Shown piece after piece: positions 12,433-22,393 of a DNA stretch of 64,000 bases. Positions within the stretch are counted from its first letter, which is position 1, and the number at the start of each line of letters is the position of its first letter. The notes below the pieces were generated by a model. It did not search any database. It saw nothing but the letters and a program-made list of their open reading frames with translations, and was not told the DNA's origin. This DNA is from Odiellus spinosus. Its lineage: Eukaryota > Arthropoda > Arachnida > Opiliones > Phalangiidae. Position numbers and translations under genes: made by a program. Location: the NCBI GenBank assembly GCA_963920705.1, contig OY987227.1:22159434-22223433 (forward strand), read 5' to 3'.

Positions 12433-12760
12433 GAAAATTTCCCAAAATTAAATTTACGGCTTCTAGTTTAAGTTTCATAGAAGACAAGAATGCTTAAATT
12501 TAATTCCCGGTGGAAGGATTATATATATATAAAAAAAGGCGAAATGAGAACGGTTAGGTTTATTTTTTTTTCCCCCTCTAGAAAAAAAATAAAATAATAG
12601 TGAGAAAAAAAAGAAAGAGCGCAAATTTCAGAACAAATTAAGGGCATTAGGAGGTATATTTATGACCCAAAAAGTGTGTGTGTGTGGTTTTGGCAAGGAA
12701 AGCTTTAAGTTAGAACCTTAATAAATAGGATAGGAAGGAGTTTATATCTTATATATAAAA
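12180..12760. other. Unassigned; T run at 12394-12431
   Basis: It holds a 38-base T run at 12394-12431, A/T-rich low-complexity sequence and a GT run near 12676-12685. No partner copy or gene was seen. Confidence 0.5.
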
Positions 12761-13320
12761 ACCACGACGTTCGTTCGTTCGTTCGTCGTTCGTTCGTTGG
12801 TTGGTTTTTTCGCGGGGGAATTTATTCCGAGCCGTTCCGGCCCCCCACGAGTTCGCTAATTTTATTGCTCTTGGAGAAACACGCCGTCTACGGAACAAAA
12901 TTTAATCTGGGTTCGTAGTTCGTTTTAAATTAAAATTAGAATTAATTGAAAAATTAAATCTTCGATTTGGTATCGTTACAAACGTTTCAGTGTTTCGTTA
13001 ATTTTCTTCCTGTTAGGCCTCCGCTCAGTTTAAATTATAAAATTTAATCGGGGTTCGTACCGCTTTTTACTCTTTTTAAATTAAAATTAAAGTTAAAAAT
13101 TCCAGTTCGATAAAGGCTTCCGTTCGTTAACACGATAATCTGTCGTTTCAGGAGGATCCCGTTGCGGGATGCCTCGCCTTAACGCCGGCCTCCCATTGGT
13201 TGATAATGATTTGTATAGTGTAGGGTCTTTTTTTTTTTCCCCACGGAGGATTGTTAGACGCGGAGTAGTAGTCTTATATATTAAAACCCCGCTTAGCATT
13301 ACAGGGAGCATTTAAAAATG
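12761..13320. repeat. TTCG microsatellite and flanking repeat unit
   Basis: A (GTTC)n/(TTCG)n tract lies near 12771-12800 after TATATAAAAACCACGACG. Behind it, two similar modules each carry AAATTTAATC(G/T)GGGTTCGTA and a run of TTAAATTAAAATTA (about 12898-12945 and 13039-13100). The stretch ends in ATATTAAAACCCCG near 13276, like the TATATAAAAACC start, which suggests a larger duplicated unit, possibly a Helitron-like or composite element. The first module holds the single-copy version of the 34-bp unit that is amplified at 13760-13965. Confidence 0.45.
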
Positions 13321-13365
13321 GAGTGGTAATAAATTTTAAACGGAACCTTTTAAACTAACGGAAAA

Positions 13366-13755
13366 AGATGAACATCAAGATGGCCGCCTGCAAAAAGATG
13401 AGAGTTAGATGGACGCCTGAAAAAAGATGAAAAGCAAGATGGCCGCCTGAAAAAAAAGATGAAAATTAAGATGGAAGCATGAAAAAAGATGAAAAGCAAG
13501 ATGGCCGCCTTAAAAAAGATGAAAAGTAAGATGGCCGCATGAAAAAAGATGAAAAGTAAGATGGCCGCATGAAAAAAGATGAAAAGTAAGATGGCCGCAT
13601 GAAAAAAGATGAAAAGTAAGATGGCCGCATGAAAAAAGATGAAAAGTAAGATGGCCGCATGAAAAAAAAGATGAAAAGTAAGATGGCCGCATGAAAAGCA
13701 AGATGGCCGCCGAAAAAAAGGTGGAAAGGAAGAGGACCGCCCTTAAAAAGATGAA
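13366..13755. repeat. Minisatellite, 30-bp unit with AAGATGGCCGC
   Basis: There are about 12-13 units based on AAGATGAAAAGTAAGATGGC followed by CGCATGAAAA. The middle (about 13535-13690) is almost perfectly homogeneous and the edges are degenerate. Because the unit length is a multiple of three and lacks a stop, minus-strand frames of 63-64 codons (13466-13660, 13510-13701) appear, translating as MRPSYFSSFF repeats; I regard them as artefacts. Most units carry AAGATGGCCGC, one base from the YY1/Pleiohomeotic consensus AAGATGGCGGC. Confidence 0.95.
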
Positions 13756-13759
13756 AATA

Positions 13760-13965
13760 AAAATTAGAATTAAGTGAAAAATTAAATCTTCTTAAAATTA
13801 GAATTAAGTGAAAAATTAAATCTTCTTAAAATTAGAATTAAGTGAAAAATTAAATCTTCTTAAAATTAGAATTAAGTGAAAAATTAAATCTTCTTAAAAT
13901 TAGAATTAAGTGAAAAATTAAATCTTCTTAAAATTATAATTAAGTGAAAAATTAAATCTTCGATT
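13760..13965. repeat. Tandem array, 34-bp unit, six copies
   Basis: The unit AAAATTAGAATTAAGTGAAA-AATTAAATCTTCTT starts at 13760, 13794, 13828, 13862, 13896 and 13930, exactly 34 apart. The last copy runs into CGATTTGGTATCGTTAC, the same sequence that follows the single copy near 12932-12978. The array is therefore a recent local expansion inside the second copy of a larger module. Confidence 0.95.
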
Positions 13966-14643
13966 TGGTATCGTTACATGCTGTTACTAATTATAACACT
14001 GTTCAATCCTTTTCACCTCTTTTCATATGGCAGGCGCGTGGAAACTCAGATTTTAATACAATTTCATTAGGCCCGAAGCAACTGGATGAAACCCGCCCGT
14101 AGGGCGGGCTTTCAGCTAGTCATATATAAGTTTCTATATATATTTTTGGCTTTTTTTCGAGGGGTGTGGGATTTCTTAACGCGAAGAAAAAGGATTAACC
14201 TTGATAGTCCCAAACCAACTTATATCGCTGACGGAAAGCGGAAAATCGTTTTGTTTATGTACCGAAATCTTACGTTTAATGGTTGAAAAGGTAAATGCGC
14301 GTTTTCAATCAAGATGTATTGGGTCAAAAAAAAAGTAACCTTTTCGTCATAATTAATGTAGGTTTCTATAGAAGAAAAATTCATTTTTTCGGCAAAAAAA
14401 ATCTTGATTGAAAAATGAGCTTAGTACCCTCTTCAGACGAAGCGTAATTAGCGTATGTATATGATAAACTAAAAGCTGGTTTCGGTTTCACCCAAGTGGA
14501 GCGCCGATACGCAAACCCAAAAAAAGCTTAAAAATAATTTCCCTCTCAAAAAGTTCCAGTATATTCCTCGATGAAAGATACACACGCAATAACCTACAAA
14601 AGTTTAAACTTTGACCTTTCAAAAAGGTTACCAAAACGGTTTG
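13966..14643. other. Unassigned sequence between satellite arrays
   Basis: A 66-codon frame at 14086-14286 is unrecognised. No inverted repeat or partner copy was found. Confidence 0.4.
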
Positions 14644-14889
14644 TTCCCATTTCGCCCAAATATTTCGCCCAAAAATTATCTATTCCCATTTCGCCCAATC
14701 CTACTTCACCCAAACGTATTATCATTTGGCCCAAAATTATCGATTCCCAATTCGCCCAAACCAAAATTTCCTTGTCCCAATTCGCCCAATCCCACTTCGC
14801 CCAATCGTTTTATCAGTTAGTAAAGAATTATCTATTCCCATTTCGCTCAACCTAAAATTCCTTTTCCCGTTTCGCCTAAAATTGTTGGG

Positions 14890-14909
14890 TTAGGTTAGGT
14901 TAGGTTAGG
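14890..14909. repeat. Short interstitial (TTAGG)4
   Basis: Four perfect TTAGG units lie between the two arms of the foldback array. TTAGG is the ancestral arthropod telomere unit. A shorter run lies at 19731-19743. Confidence 0.8.
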
Positions 14910-15072
14910 TAGAAATAATTAAACAGGACGAAGGAACCGATCAAGAGGATTTTGTTCGCATATGCCTTGGGTGTGGATTGGGCGAAATAAGAATTTGGCA
15001 ATTATGGAATTATGCGAAATGTGATTTGGCGAAATGGGAATTAGGGGAAATGGGATTGGACGAAATAGGATT

Positions 15073-15420
15073 GGGCCTAATAAATTGGGCTGATTGGGAA
15101 TTGGGCCTAATAAATTGGGCTGATTGGGAATTGGGCCTAATAAATTGGGCCGATTGGGAATTGGGCCTAATAAATTGGGCCGATTGGGAATTGGGCCTAA
15201 TAAATTGGGCTGATTGGGAAGTGGGCCTAATAAATTGGGCTGATTGGGAATTGGGCCTAATAAATTGGGCTGATTGGGAATTGGGCCTAATAAATTGGGC
15301 TGATTGGGAATTGGGCCTAATAAATTGGGCTGATTGGGAATTGGGCCTAATAAATTGGGCTGATTGGGAATTGGGCTGATTGGGAATTGGGCTGATTGGG
15401 AATTGGGCTGATTGGGAATT
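15073..15420. repeat. Tandem core: 30-bp unit x10, then 16-bp unit x3
   Basis: GGGCCTAATAAATTGGGCTG followed by ATTGGGAATT repeats every 30 bases from 15073 to 15372, with only a few T/C substitutions. Three copies of the 16-base GGGCTGATTGGGAATT follow. The 16-mer equals the second half of the 30-mer, so the array shows two stages of expansion. The 133-codon frame across it is an artefact of the stop-free unit length. Confidence 0.95.
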
Positions 15421-15484
15421 GGGCCAGTTGGGATTGGGCCAGTTAAGATTGGGCCAATTGAGTTTGGGCGAAATGTTTTGGGCG

Positions 15485-16374
15485 AATCGGGGTAGAACCT
15501 CTAAAACAGTTAATATAAAATGGGTTTAATATCTTCATTCTAAGAAAAAATTAAAACAATTAATAGTTCAAATAAGCACGGGCAATTTGCAACTGCTTTT
15601 GAACTAACTCCAGTAATTTATTTTTTCATCCCAAATTTAATGGAATTATTCAATTTCAAAAGAGAAATCATTTTCTAAAGCGTCAAAAATGGAATTTTTT
15701 TTTTTTTTTTTCCATAAGCAAATTAGCAATTTTAGTAACTGTAGTGCATTTGACAGTTGCCTAAGCTTTGAAGAAAAAAAAATCTAATTCATTATTTCGA
15801 AGTCCAGATTGACGTATATATAGAGAGAGTAAATTCACTCTGAATAAGAAAAATTAGGAAGCAAAAAATACTGAACAAAAACTCTTACGGAAGATGTATA
15901 GGGAACTGGCAGAAGGGGATGACTTAAAGAAGTGAATTGACATATATTCTAGTTGCAACCTTGAAAGGAACACAAATTTCCATAGAAAAACCGGTTTTTT
16001 AAGGTTAAAATCGAGTCTATTTTGGAAATAGTTTTAAAAGGGGGAAAATAATTTCATTTATAGCTTAGAAATCTTGAAAATTTGATTTAGCGGGCCTATT
16101 TTCGATTTTTAGAGCCCCTGTAAAGTCGCCTTCTTTCCTTTTTTAGCGGACGACGTTTACCATAACAAATTTTACAGTCAAAGCTAGGCTGTGTGCGTAA
16201 GGGAAGATGATTTTAAAAAGGGAAAGTTCTAGAGCAGATAGGGCAAATGAAACTTGAGTAGCACTTTCAGGAAGGTCGTATAAAAAATATATGAAATATA
16301 AATATATATACAATGAATCAAAGAAACTTCACAAGAAGTCACAGTAATTATTTATCAATAAAATCAGAGGTATA
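15485..16374. other. Unassigned AT-rich sequence
   Basis: There is a T run near 15695-15711 and AT-rich single-copy sequence otherwise. The last seven bases, ATAAAAT (16368-16374), are the left target duplication of the next element. Confidence 0.5.
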
Positions 16375-16770
16375 TAATAACCCCCTTCGGGGGGAAGTAT
16401 GAAAGCCCCTATACTACCAATGCTAAAAATCACGAACAACAAGAGCCCGCTGCTGACTATCTAGGCCACTAGCTCGCGCTGGACTTCTCAATGTCGCTAC
16501 TCTAGTAAATGGTCTTTGTATAAATAAGACGGCTCGATTTGTGTTTAGAACTTCCTGTCTCAGGAGTCAGGCTGTCTGTTAAATTGGAGTCGAAGGTTGA
16601 CTTCAGCTCGCGAGTTCCGGAAGTGTGCGTAAGGAAAATTTAGTGAGGTACAAAATGGTGTAACTAGTTTTTGGGAGTAAAGCGGTGTGTCGATCCGCCG
16701 CGATCTTGTTGTTCGTCGATTTTGCCTACCTTTCATACTTCCCCCCGAAGGGGGTTATTATATACCTCTG
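16375..16770 (+). mobile_element. Family I MITE, copy 2 (396 bp)
   Basis: Both inverted repeats are intact: CAGAGGTATATAATAACCCC at the left and its complement ending TATATACCTCTG at the right. The terminal 40 or so bases match closely and include a CCCCCTTCGGGGG mini-palindrome. The flanks are a perfect 7-bp duplication, ATAAAAT. A small internal deletion lies between GCCGCGATC and TTGTTGTTCG relative to copy 1. It has no coding capacity. Confidence 0.95.
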
Positions 16771-16929
16771 ATAAAATTTATTTCATGACAACGATTCGTA
16801 TCTATTACTCCATGATCAGTCAGTAAATTTCATTAATATATGATTGCAGTGACTCCTTAATTGTGAAGTTCTTCAATTAATACGCATAACGATAACCAGT
16901 TAAATATACACGTGTACAATAGAAATACT

Positions 16930-17110
16930 ATCGTGATATAATAAAAATTAATATTTTAAATCATCACCTAACAAAATTTTTAAAACTAAAACTTCTCACA
17001 ATATTAAGTCATAACTTCATGGTCGCCTAGAGATGATGGTCGCTTTCACGGGAGCTTTTTCGTGAAAGTAATTAATAAAGAAAAATCCAGCCTTTAATTT
17101 GAAATACTGC
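16930..17110 (+). mobile_element. Family E fragment
   Basis: The order of motifs (a TCATGGTCGCCTAGAGATGAT block, then CACGGGAGC, then TTTTTCGTGAAAGTA) follows the intact copy at 42708-43092. Neither TTAA end is recognisable, so the boundaries are approximate. Confidence 0.5.
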
Positions 17111-17534
17111 GATTACGCTTGACTAAGCCTTGCGAAAAGATTAGGGAGCGATTACAATCATTCCAGCCAGAGCTTGTGTACACCGATTACGCGGAGTGAC
17201 GGGATCACTTTAGGTGTCTTCCAAGGTTGAAAGCGAGTAAAGCCTAGCAACGCTATACACGACTTATTTTTCCCTGTGGGAATTTAACGCTGAGCTGGCA
17301 AATATTTGCTTCTAGGTATATATTTGCACTACCGACAATGTACAACGAGAAAGAATCTCATATAGGCAGTCAGAAGCAGATTGAAATTTCAACACGTATA
17401 AAGCTAAACATACCTCTGGTCACAAATGTTTTAAGAATAAATTTAAATTCCACTATTTTATTCCCCCGACTTTTCCAGATTAAAGTGACCGCCTAAAAGC
17501 TTTTTTTCCCCTGAACAAATCATCTTACTATAGC

Positions 17535-17952
17535 CAGAGGTATATAATAACCCCCTTCGGGGGGAAGTATGAAAGGTAGGCAAAATCGACGAACAACAAG
17601 TGCCCGGCGTAAATCGCGGCGGATCGACACACCGCTTTACTCCCAAAAAATAGTTACACCATTTTGAACCTCACTAAAATTTCGCTACGCACACTTCCGG
17701 AACTTGCGAGCTGAAGTCAACCTTCGACTCCATTTTAACAGACAGCCTGACTCCTGAGACAGAAAGTTCTAAACACAAATCGAGCCGTCTTGTTTATACA
17801 AAGACCATTTACTAGAGTAGGGACGTTGAGAAGTCCAGCGCAAGCTAGTGGCCTAGATAGTCAGCAGCGGGCTCTTGTTGTTCGTGATTTTTAGCATTGG
17901 TAGTATAGGGGCTTTCATACTTCCCCCCGAAGGGGCTTATTATATACCTCTG
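17535..17952 (-). mobile_element. Family I MITE, copy 3 (418 bp)
   Basis: It has intact CAGAGGTATATAATAACCCC / complement ends. The body is in the opposite orientation to copies 1 and 2: the GGTAGGCAAAATCGACGAAC side comes first. The 7-bp duplication CTATAGC (17528-17534 and 17953-17959) is perfect. The 62-codon minus-strand frame at its left end matches one in copy 1 only through shared ancestry. Confidence 0.95.
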
Positions 17953-17959
17953 CTATAGC

Positions 17960-19083
17960 CTATCAATATTTTGTTTACCCCGCGATATCACTTGGAATAT
18001 CTTACACGAATACGGGGGATGTTTTTGACAAATTCCTTCAAGGAAGAGATCAGGTAAAAAATAATTTAAACTTATATAAGATAGACCACGTTTTAAAAAA
18101 CTGTTTGCACAATACGTTTTATAAGTTAAATAATTGAATGCTCTCGGTGGTATAAACTTCACAATTCAATTCAGGCGCTGCTACCCCTTACTTTCTCGTG
18201 AATCGTTTTCAAGTTAATAGATATAGTATAGTATCCCTTTAAATATCAAGTTCATATAAATTCCGTCTTTCTTTGTGCAGGAATCGAAATAGCGTTTTTT
18301 TTTTCCGTCGCGATATTTGCTCAGTGAAAGCTCTAATGAAAGTAAGGCAGTTTTTGAAGCGAAAGTGTCGAAGAACACTATAGCGAGGGAGGAAAGTGAA
18401 AGGGAGAAACTCAAAAATGGTGTCGCCACGCCCGATCATTAATGGACAACGCTCACGAAACAGTGTCGCGAGAGTTTAGGAAAAGAAAAGAAAAAATACT
18501 TCTTGTGAAAAACAAAAAATTATATGGCCGTCCTGTTTGGTTTCGAGCTTTCCCTTCAAGCTTCAATCTTATTTTTTTCCCGCAAAAGACCGATTTCATA
18601 GTAGCAAATATAACAAGGGTCCAGTCATGGATTGATTCAGTTAGTATAGTCTACATTTTCAAAGAAACTAGAAGGAAATATGACGACACTCTTCGAAAGA
18701 GAACATTATAATTTAATTGTGTATACTCTGAAACTTGAGAGACTGGAAACAATTGGAAGGGAATTTCTATTTCAAGAATTTCCCAGTGGTATAATCATTA
18801 GCCTGAATAATAGCTGATGAGATATTTATGAGAATATTAATAGCGTTATTACCTAAAGATGCAATTATTTTGATTCGTGAAGTGCAGCAAGCATTTCTAT
18901 ACGGGAATTACATTCATAGTAGTTCAAAGAAATTCTAGACAGTGCAATAGAGATATAAATCGGCCATTTACCACAGTAAATTACGCGATAACCGTTTGAT
19001 CTGTTTAAATTATCAACACCTAAAACGTATAAAATAATTGTGAAAATATTTTCGATTCGTAAAATAAATTAAAAATCTGTGTA
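17960..19083. other. Unassigned sequence
   Basis: Frames of 66-89 codons on both strands (for example 18442-18711 plus) show no domain I know. No repeat partner was seen. Confidence 0.45.
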
Positions 19084-19085
19084 TA

Positions 19086-19232
19086 TAGACTTTTTGCCGG
19101 ATATTGTCGACTGCATGTTGCTGCCATTACCTCCTAGTCAATGTGATAAAGGTGACTTTCGTGACGTTTCTCACCTTTTCTAGCTTTACGACCAGCGAAA
19201 AGGGGATGACACGCCCATCCGCAAAAAGTCTG
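19086..19232. mobile_element. Small MITE (family J, 147 bp)
   Basis: The left end TAGACTTTTTGCCGGAT and right end ATCCGCAAAAAGTCTG are inverted repeats of about 15 bases, flanked by TA on each side (19084-19085, 19233-19234). A second inverted motif, AAAGGTGA..TCACCTTT, lies inside. TA plus short inverted repeats suggests Tc1/mariner-type mobilisation. It is single copy here. Confidence 0.7.
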
Positions 19233-19751
19233 TAGTTTCCCATTAAACTATCAGACATTTTCTAACAAATAATACTATATAACCAAATTGGCAAATTAAA
19301 ACGGCTCTCGAGTAAAACGTTGCTAAATTTTGGAAAGTCTACAAAGCCTTATATACGTTTTAGTCAGCAATACCGGTATATCACATGTGGGAGTGACCGT
19401 AATGACGTACGATACGTCTCTGCGAGGGGGGAGATAAATTATTCGTGATGTATCGTCATCTATAATAATTTTCCCTAGGTTCTCATGAAAAATTCAAGAC
19501 AGATGAAGAGAAATGTCTCCACAAGCAATTCATATACGCGATATAAATTGCTGTTTATTTCAATTATACAGCGATATCCAAATCCCCCCTCTAAATAAGA
19601 ATGGATATGGATTAATTAAAACCTGGGGAGTTCCAGAAAATATACTTAAAAAATCTACAACCAGCAGAAAAGTGTGAAAAACGTATTTGAAAATTTCAAA
19701 TCTCCATAATAAAATCCCATAATCTGGGATAGGTTAGGTTAGGAACTCTTT
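19233..19751. other. Unassigned sequence
   Basis: Mostly AT-rich, single-copy by eye. A short TTAGG-like run, AGGTTAGGTTAGG, lies at 19731-19743, just before the next element. Confidence 0.5.
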
Positions 19752-19982
19752 AGCTACGGCCACACTAGCATTTCTTAATCAATTTGAAGCGTTATTTTTA
19801 TAAATCGATTTAGTGCAGCTTCATCTATCGGTTGTTGAAACCGAATCGGTAAGAAATTGGTTCCCGAAGCAGCCTCGAGAAATCGAATCAATTCGGGAAA
19901 AGATTGTTTCCCGTTCACACGACTCTAGCGAAACGTTTTGAAACCTTTTAAATCCATTCCAAGATCTAGTATGAACGCGACT
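19752..19982 (+). mobile_element. Family A MITE, copy 1 (231 bp)
   Basis: It starts AGCTACGGCCACACTAGC and ends CTAGTATGAACGCGACT, an imperfect inverted repeat. The interior motifs TTATAAATCGATTTA, GGTTGTTGAAACCGAAT and GGTTCCCGAAGCAG are shared with the copies at 30472, 32148 and 36238. This copy lacks part of the left interior, so it is shorter. A TA on the left and TTA on the right fit a TA target. Confidence 0.8.
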
Positions 19983-21129
19983 TATGTTATTTTAATCTGG
20001 AAATTAGAAAATTTTAAAATATGGTTTTCTCACATTTCTTAAAGTATTTTTTCTGATATCCTGGTCCTAATTAGTTCATCACCATCATAATTTAATGGGA
20101 TGCTGGGATATAATCTTTTAGCCACAGTCTGAATACCAAAAATAACAATTTAACGAACCGAGCTACGGCCATTATTAGATGTGAAATGGGTCTTTTCCTT
20201 CGTTGTTTATCGAACTAAGCCCGACCCTTTTGCAGTTTTATTTTAAAAAGAATTGTGTGCGAAGTTCACTTCATTTCGAGCTTGCAGCGGGGGTCAATGT
20301 CATTAGGCCTCGTTTGGGTACTATACTGGCGTCGAACATTCTTGATGGGATCAACAGTATAAAGGTTATATAGAAAAAGGCGCGACAACCTCAAAACTTT
20401 TTTTTATTTTTATTTTATTTTTCCTTCATTCCCCTAGATGTAATATTTCGCAACTTCCTTTCTCGGTGAACTTAACCGGATGAGCTATTTATAATAACAT
20501 AAAAACCTAGATAACACCACTGAGAGGAAAATTATGGGTTCCGAAATATCGCCCGCGCTATTACAACCCTTTTTTACCTCAAGCGTAAAGGGATTGTGAA
20601 ACACTATAGTTTTGACGTAACGCGTATGTTGTACTTAGCTTAGGCCTTATCCCATTTTTTTTTTAGGCTTAACAGATCGATACTTTAGATTTATCCATCA
20701 GCTGTTCAAGCAACGAGAGAACGATTAACTTTAAGGTTTACGGAAAACTTTGTGGTCGCGATAAAGCGACCATTCGCGGTTTTTTTGTTTTTAACAAAAG
20801 GCTTTTTATCTGTTCAAGAGGTGTAATTGGTAACTTGGCTGCCTTATGGCATCGACTACTTTTATCGTAATAAAGTTTAATAACTCGCCACCAAAGTTTC
20901 GGGCTTTTTTTACCAACTTAAACGGGCGTTGCTGGTACAAGACTGCTGGAGATGTAATAAACTTGATCTACTCACACACTAGTAAAACTTTAATAGTTTA
21001 AAAGTTTACTCCATGCAACATAAAATAATAATATCGTTCGAAATAAAGTAATAAACTATTTGAAACTCATTCAAACCAAAAACGAGTTGATCAGGTGTAA
21101 GCATTTTTTCCCGAAAGCCTACGTTTACT
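19983..21129. other. Unassigned sequence
   Basis: No open frame of note, no clear repeat partner. T- and A-rich runs occur near 20398-20425 and 20656-20664. Confidence 0.45.
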
Positions 21130-21866
21130 TTTGACGTACTGTTAATACTCCATATTTAAATACACCCCTGGGTCAAGAAGGATCAGATAAGGAGAGGAAA
21201 AGTGGGGCTGCGTTGAGTTAGAGAGAAAAGAGCCAACCTCCCACTCGGGTGGAAAGGGGGGGGGGGAGGAAATTCTCGAGGTAAACTGTTGTCACGTGGT
21301 CGCTAGCTAGCGCGTCTCATAAAGGATTCGTTTTACCCACGTGACAACAATTTACCACGAAGCATCTCTACCCCCGTTCTTCCAGAGTGGGAGTTTAGGC
21401 CGACGCAGTAGGAGCCGCGCCGTTCCCACTTTTTCTCTCCTTATCTGATCCTTCTTGCCTGGGTTGACCCGTTTTTAAGAAACCGCAAAATTAAAATTAT
21501 AAATAATATAATTTTTCACCTAACGATTCTGAAACTACACGACAAGTTTAGAACTTCCTGGATTAAGTACTTTCACGAATAAGACTATGAGAAGACAACC
21601 GTATCAGAACACACGAGAAGCAACTGTAAGCTTTGTAATATCCTCGCGATCAAAGTGATGACGTAGAATTTCGTGGAATTTTTGTTTTAAAAATTTTCAA
21701 AGATGGCGAAATTCTATAAAATAATTAGTTTTACAGTTTAAGTAATTTTTTTCTATATCTTATGTATGTAAACATATATTTTGAATATTTTTTTTTAACC
21801 ATCTTTCCGAAAAGGCTACTCAAATACCATTCGGAACTCATGAAAAATTCATTACAGCCTCAGGGT
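21130..21866 (-). mobile_element. Family E element split by an H insertion
   Basis: Read on the minus strand, the right part begins GAGGCTGTAATG (ending near 21866), like the TTAAAGTGAGGCTGTC end of 56734-57138. It then follows the E motif order: GCCATCTTTGAAAA, CTACGTCATCAC, GATCGCGAGG and TTCGTGAAAGTACTTA. The sequence on the two sides of the H element (CACCCCTGGGT, then TTGACCCGTTTTTAAGAAAC) rejoins to match the E copy at 57070-57090 and the fragment at 27360. The left boundary is uncertain. Confidence 0.6.
21174..21457 (+). mobile_element. Family H MITE, copy 1 (284 bp), nested in family E
   Basis: Ends are CAAGAAGGATCAGATAAGGA and the complement TCCTTATCTGATCCTTCTTG, with about 33 bases of inverted repeat. 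There is a perfect 7-bp duplication CCTGGGT (21167-21173 and 21458-21464). An inner palindrome, GTTGTCACGTGG..CCACGTGACAAC, surrounds a CTAGCTAGCGCG core. Compared with copies 2 and 3 it has an expanded G run near 21256-21266. It interrupts a family E element and is therefore younger than it. It is non-coding. Confidence 0.95.
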
Positions 21867-22347
21867 AAGCAAAGATAACTTCATTATGCATTCCATTTCT
21901 TTAATTTACGTCTGCCAACCAAAATATTAGCTAGTCTCGAAAGAAATCAACCGCAAAGATCTTGAAAAACGTTATGACATCATAAAATGAGTAAAACATT
22001 GTTAGGTAAAACTTTGCTTTTTTGACTAAACAACAATTCATAAAATAGAACTCAATGAAACCCTCATTTTCATCGACTTCTGGTTAAAACTAAGAAAACG
22101 TGCCATAAATCACGTGATACTATCCCTTTAATACCTAATTTGTATTCCACTATCTCTTTAAAACCAATATTGCGAAAGAAAAAAAATTCTCTGGTTCCGT
22201 GAGAATTCTGTCGCCTGCATTAAAGGCTATAGCGAGCGACTAACCAAATGAAAATTCATAAGGTTGTATATTTACATACATTATTAATATGAATTATATT
22301 TAGTCGAGTTAAACAGTCCCTAGAGAAAGAATTGTTCGTACAAAATG

Positions 22348-22393
<46 letters not shown>

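Larger units (their letters stand above)
14644..15484. repeat. Foldback minisatellite (TTCGCCCAA / TTGGGCGAA arms)
   Basis: The left arm (14644-14880) is a degenerate array of CCCATTTCGCCCAA-type units. The right arm (about 14976-15484) is the reverse-complement type, TTGGGCGAAATGGG. A 95-base centre between them includes a telomere-like run. Together they could fold into one long imperfect hairpin. The right arm contains the amplified core at 15073-15420. Open frames on the plus strand (14571-14855, 14611-14820, 14978-15379) are translations of the array. Confidence 0.85.

Noticed and set aside
12761-13320. Helitron with defined ends
   Set aside because: TTCG microsatellites and duplicated modules are suggestive, but I could not find a TC start and a hairpin plus CTRR end, so it is described only as a repeat.
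13466-13701. Minus-strand frames with repeated MRPSYFSSFF
   Set aside because: Translation of the 30-bp minisatellite. Two overlapping frames are equally open.
14978-15379. 133-codon open frame with NWADWELGLI repeats
   Set aside because: It is the translation of a stop-free 30-bp tandem unit.
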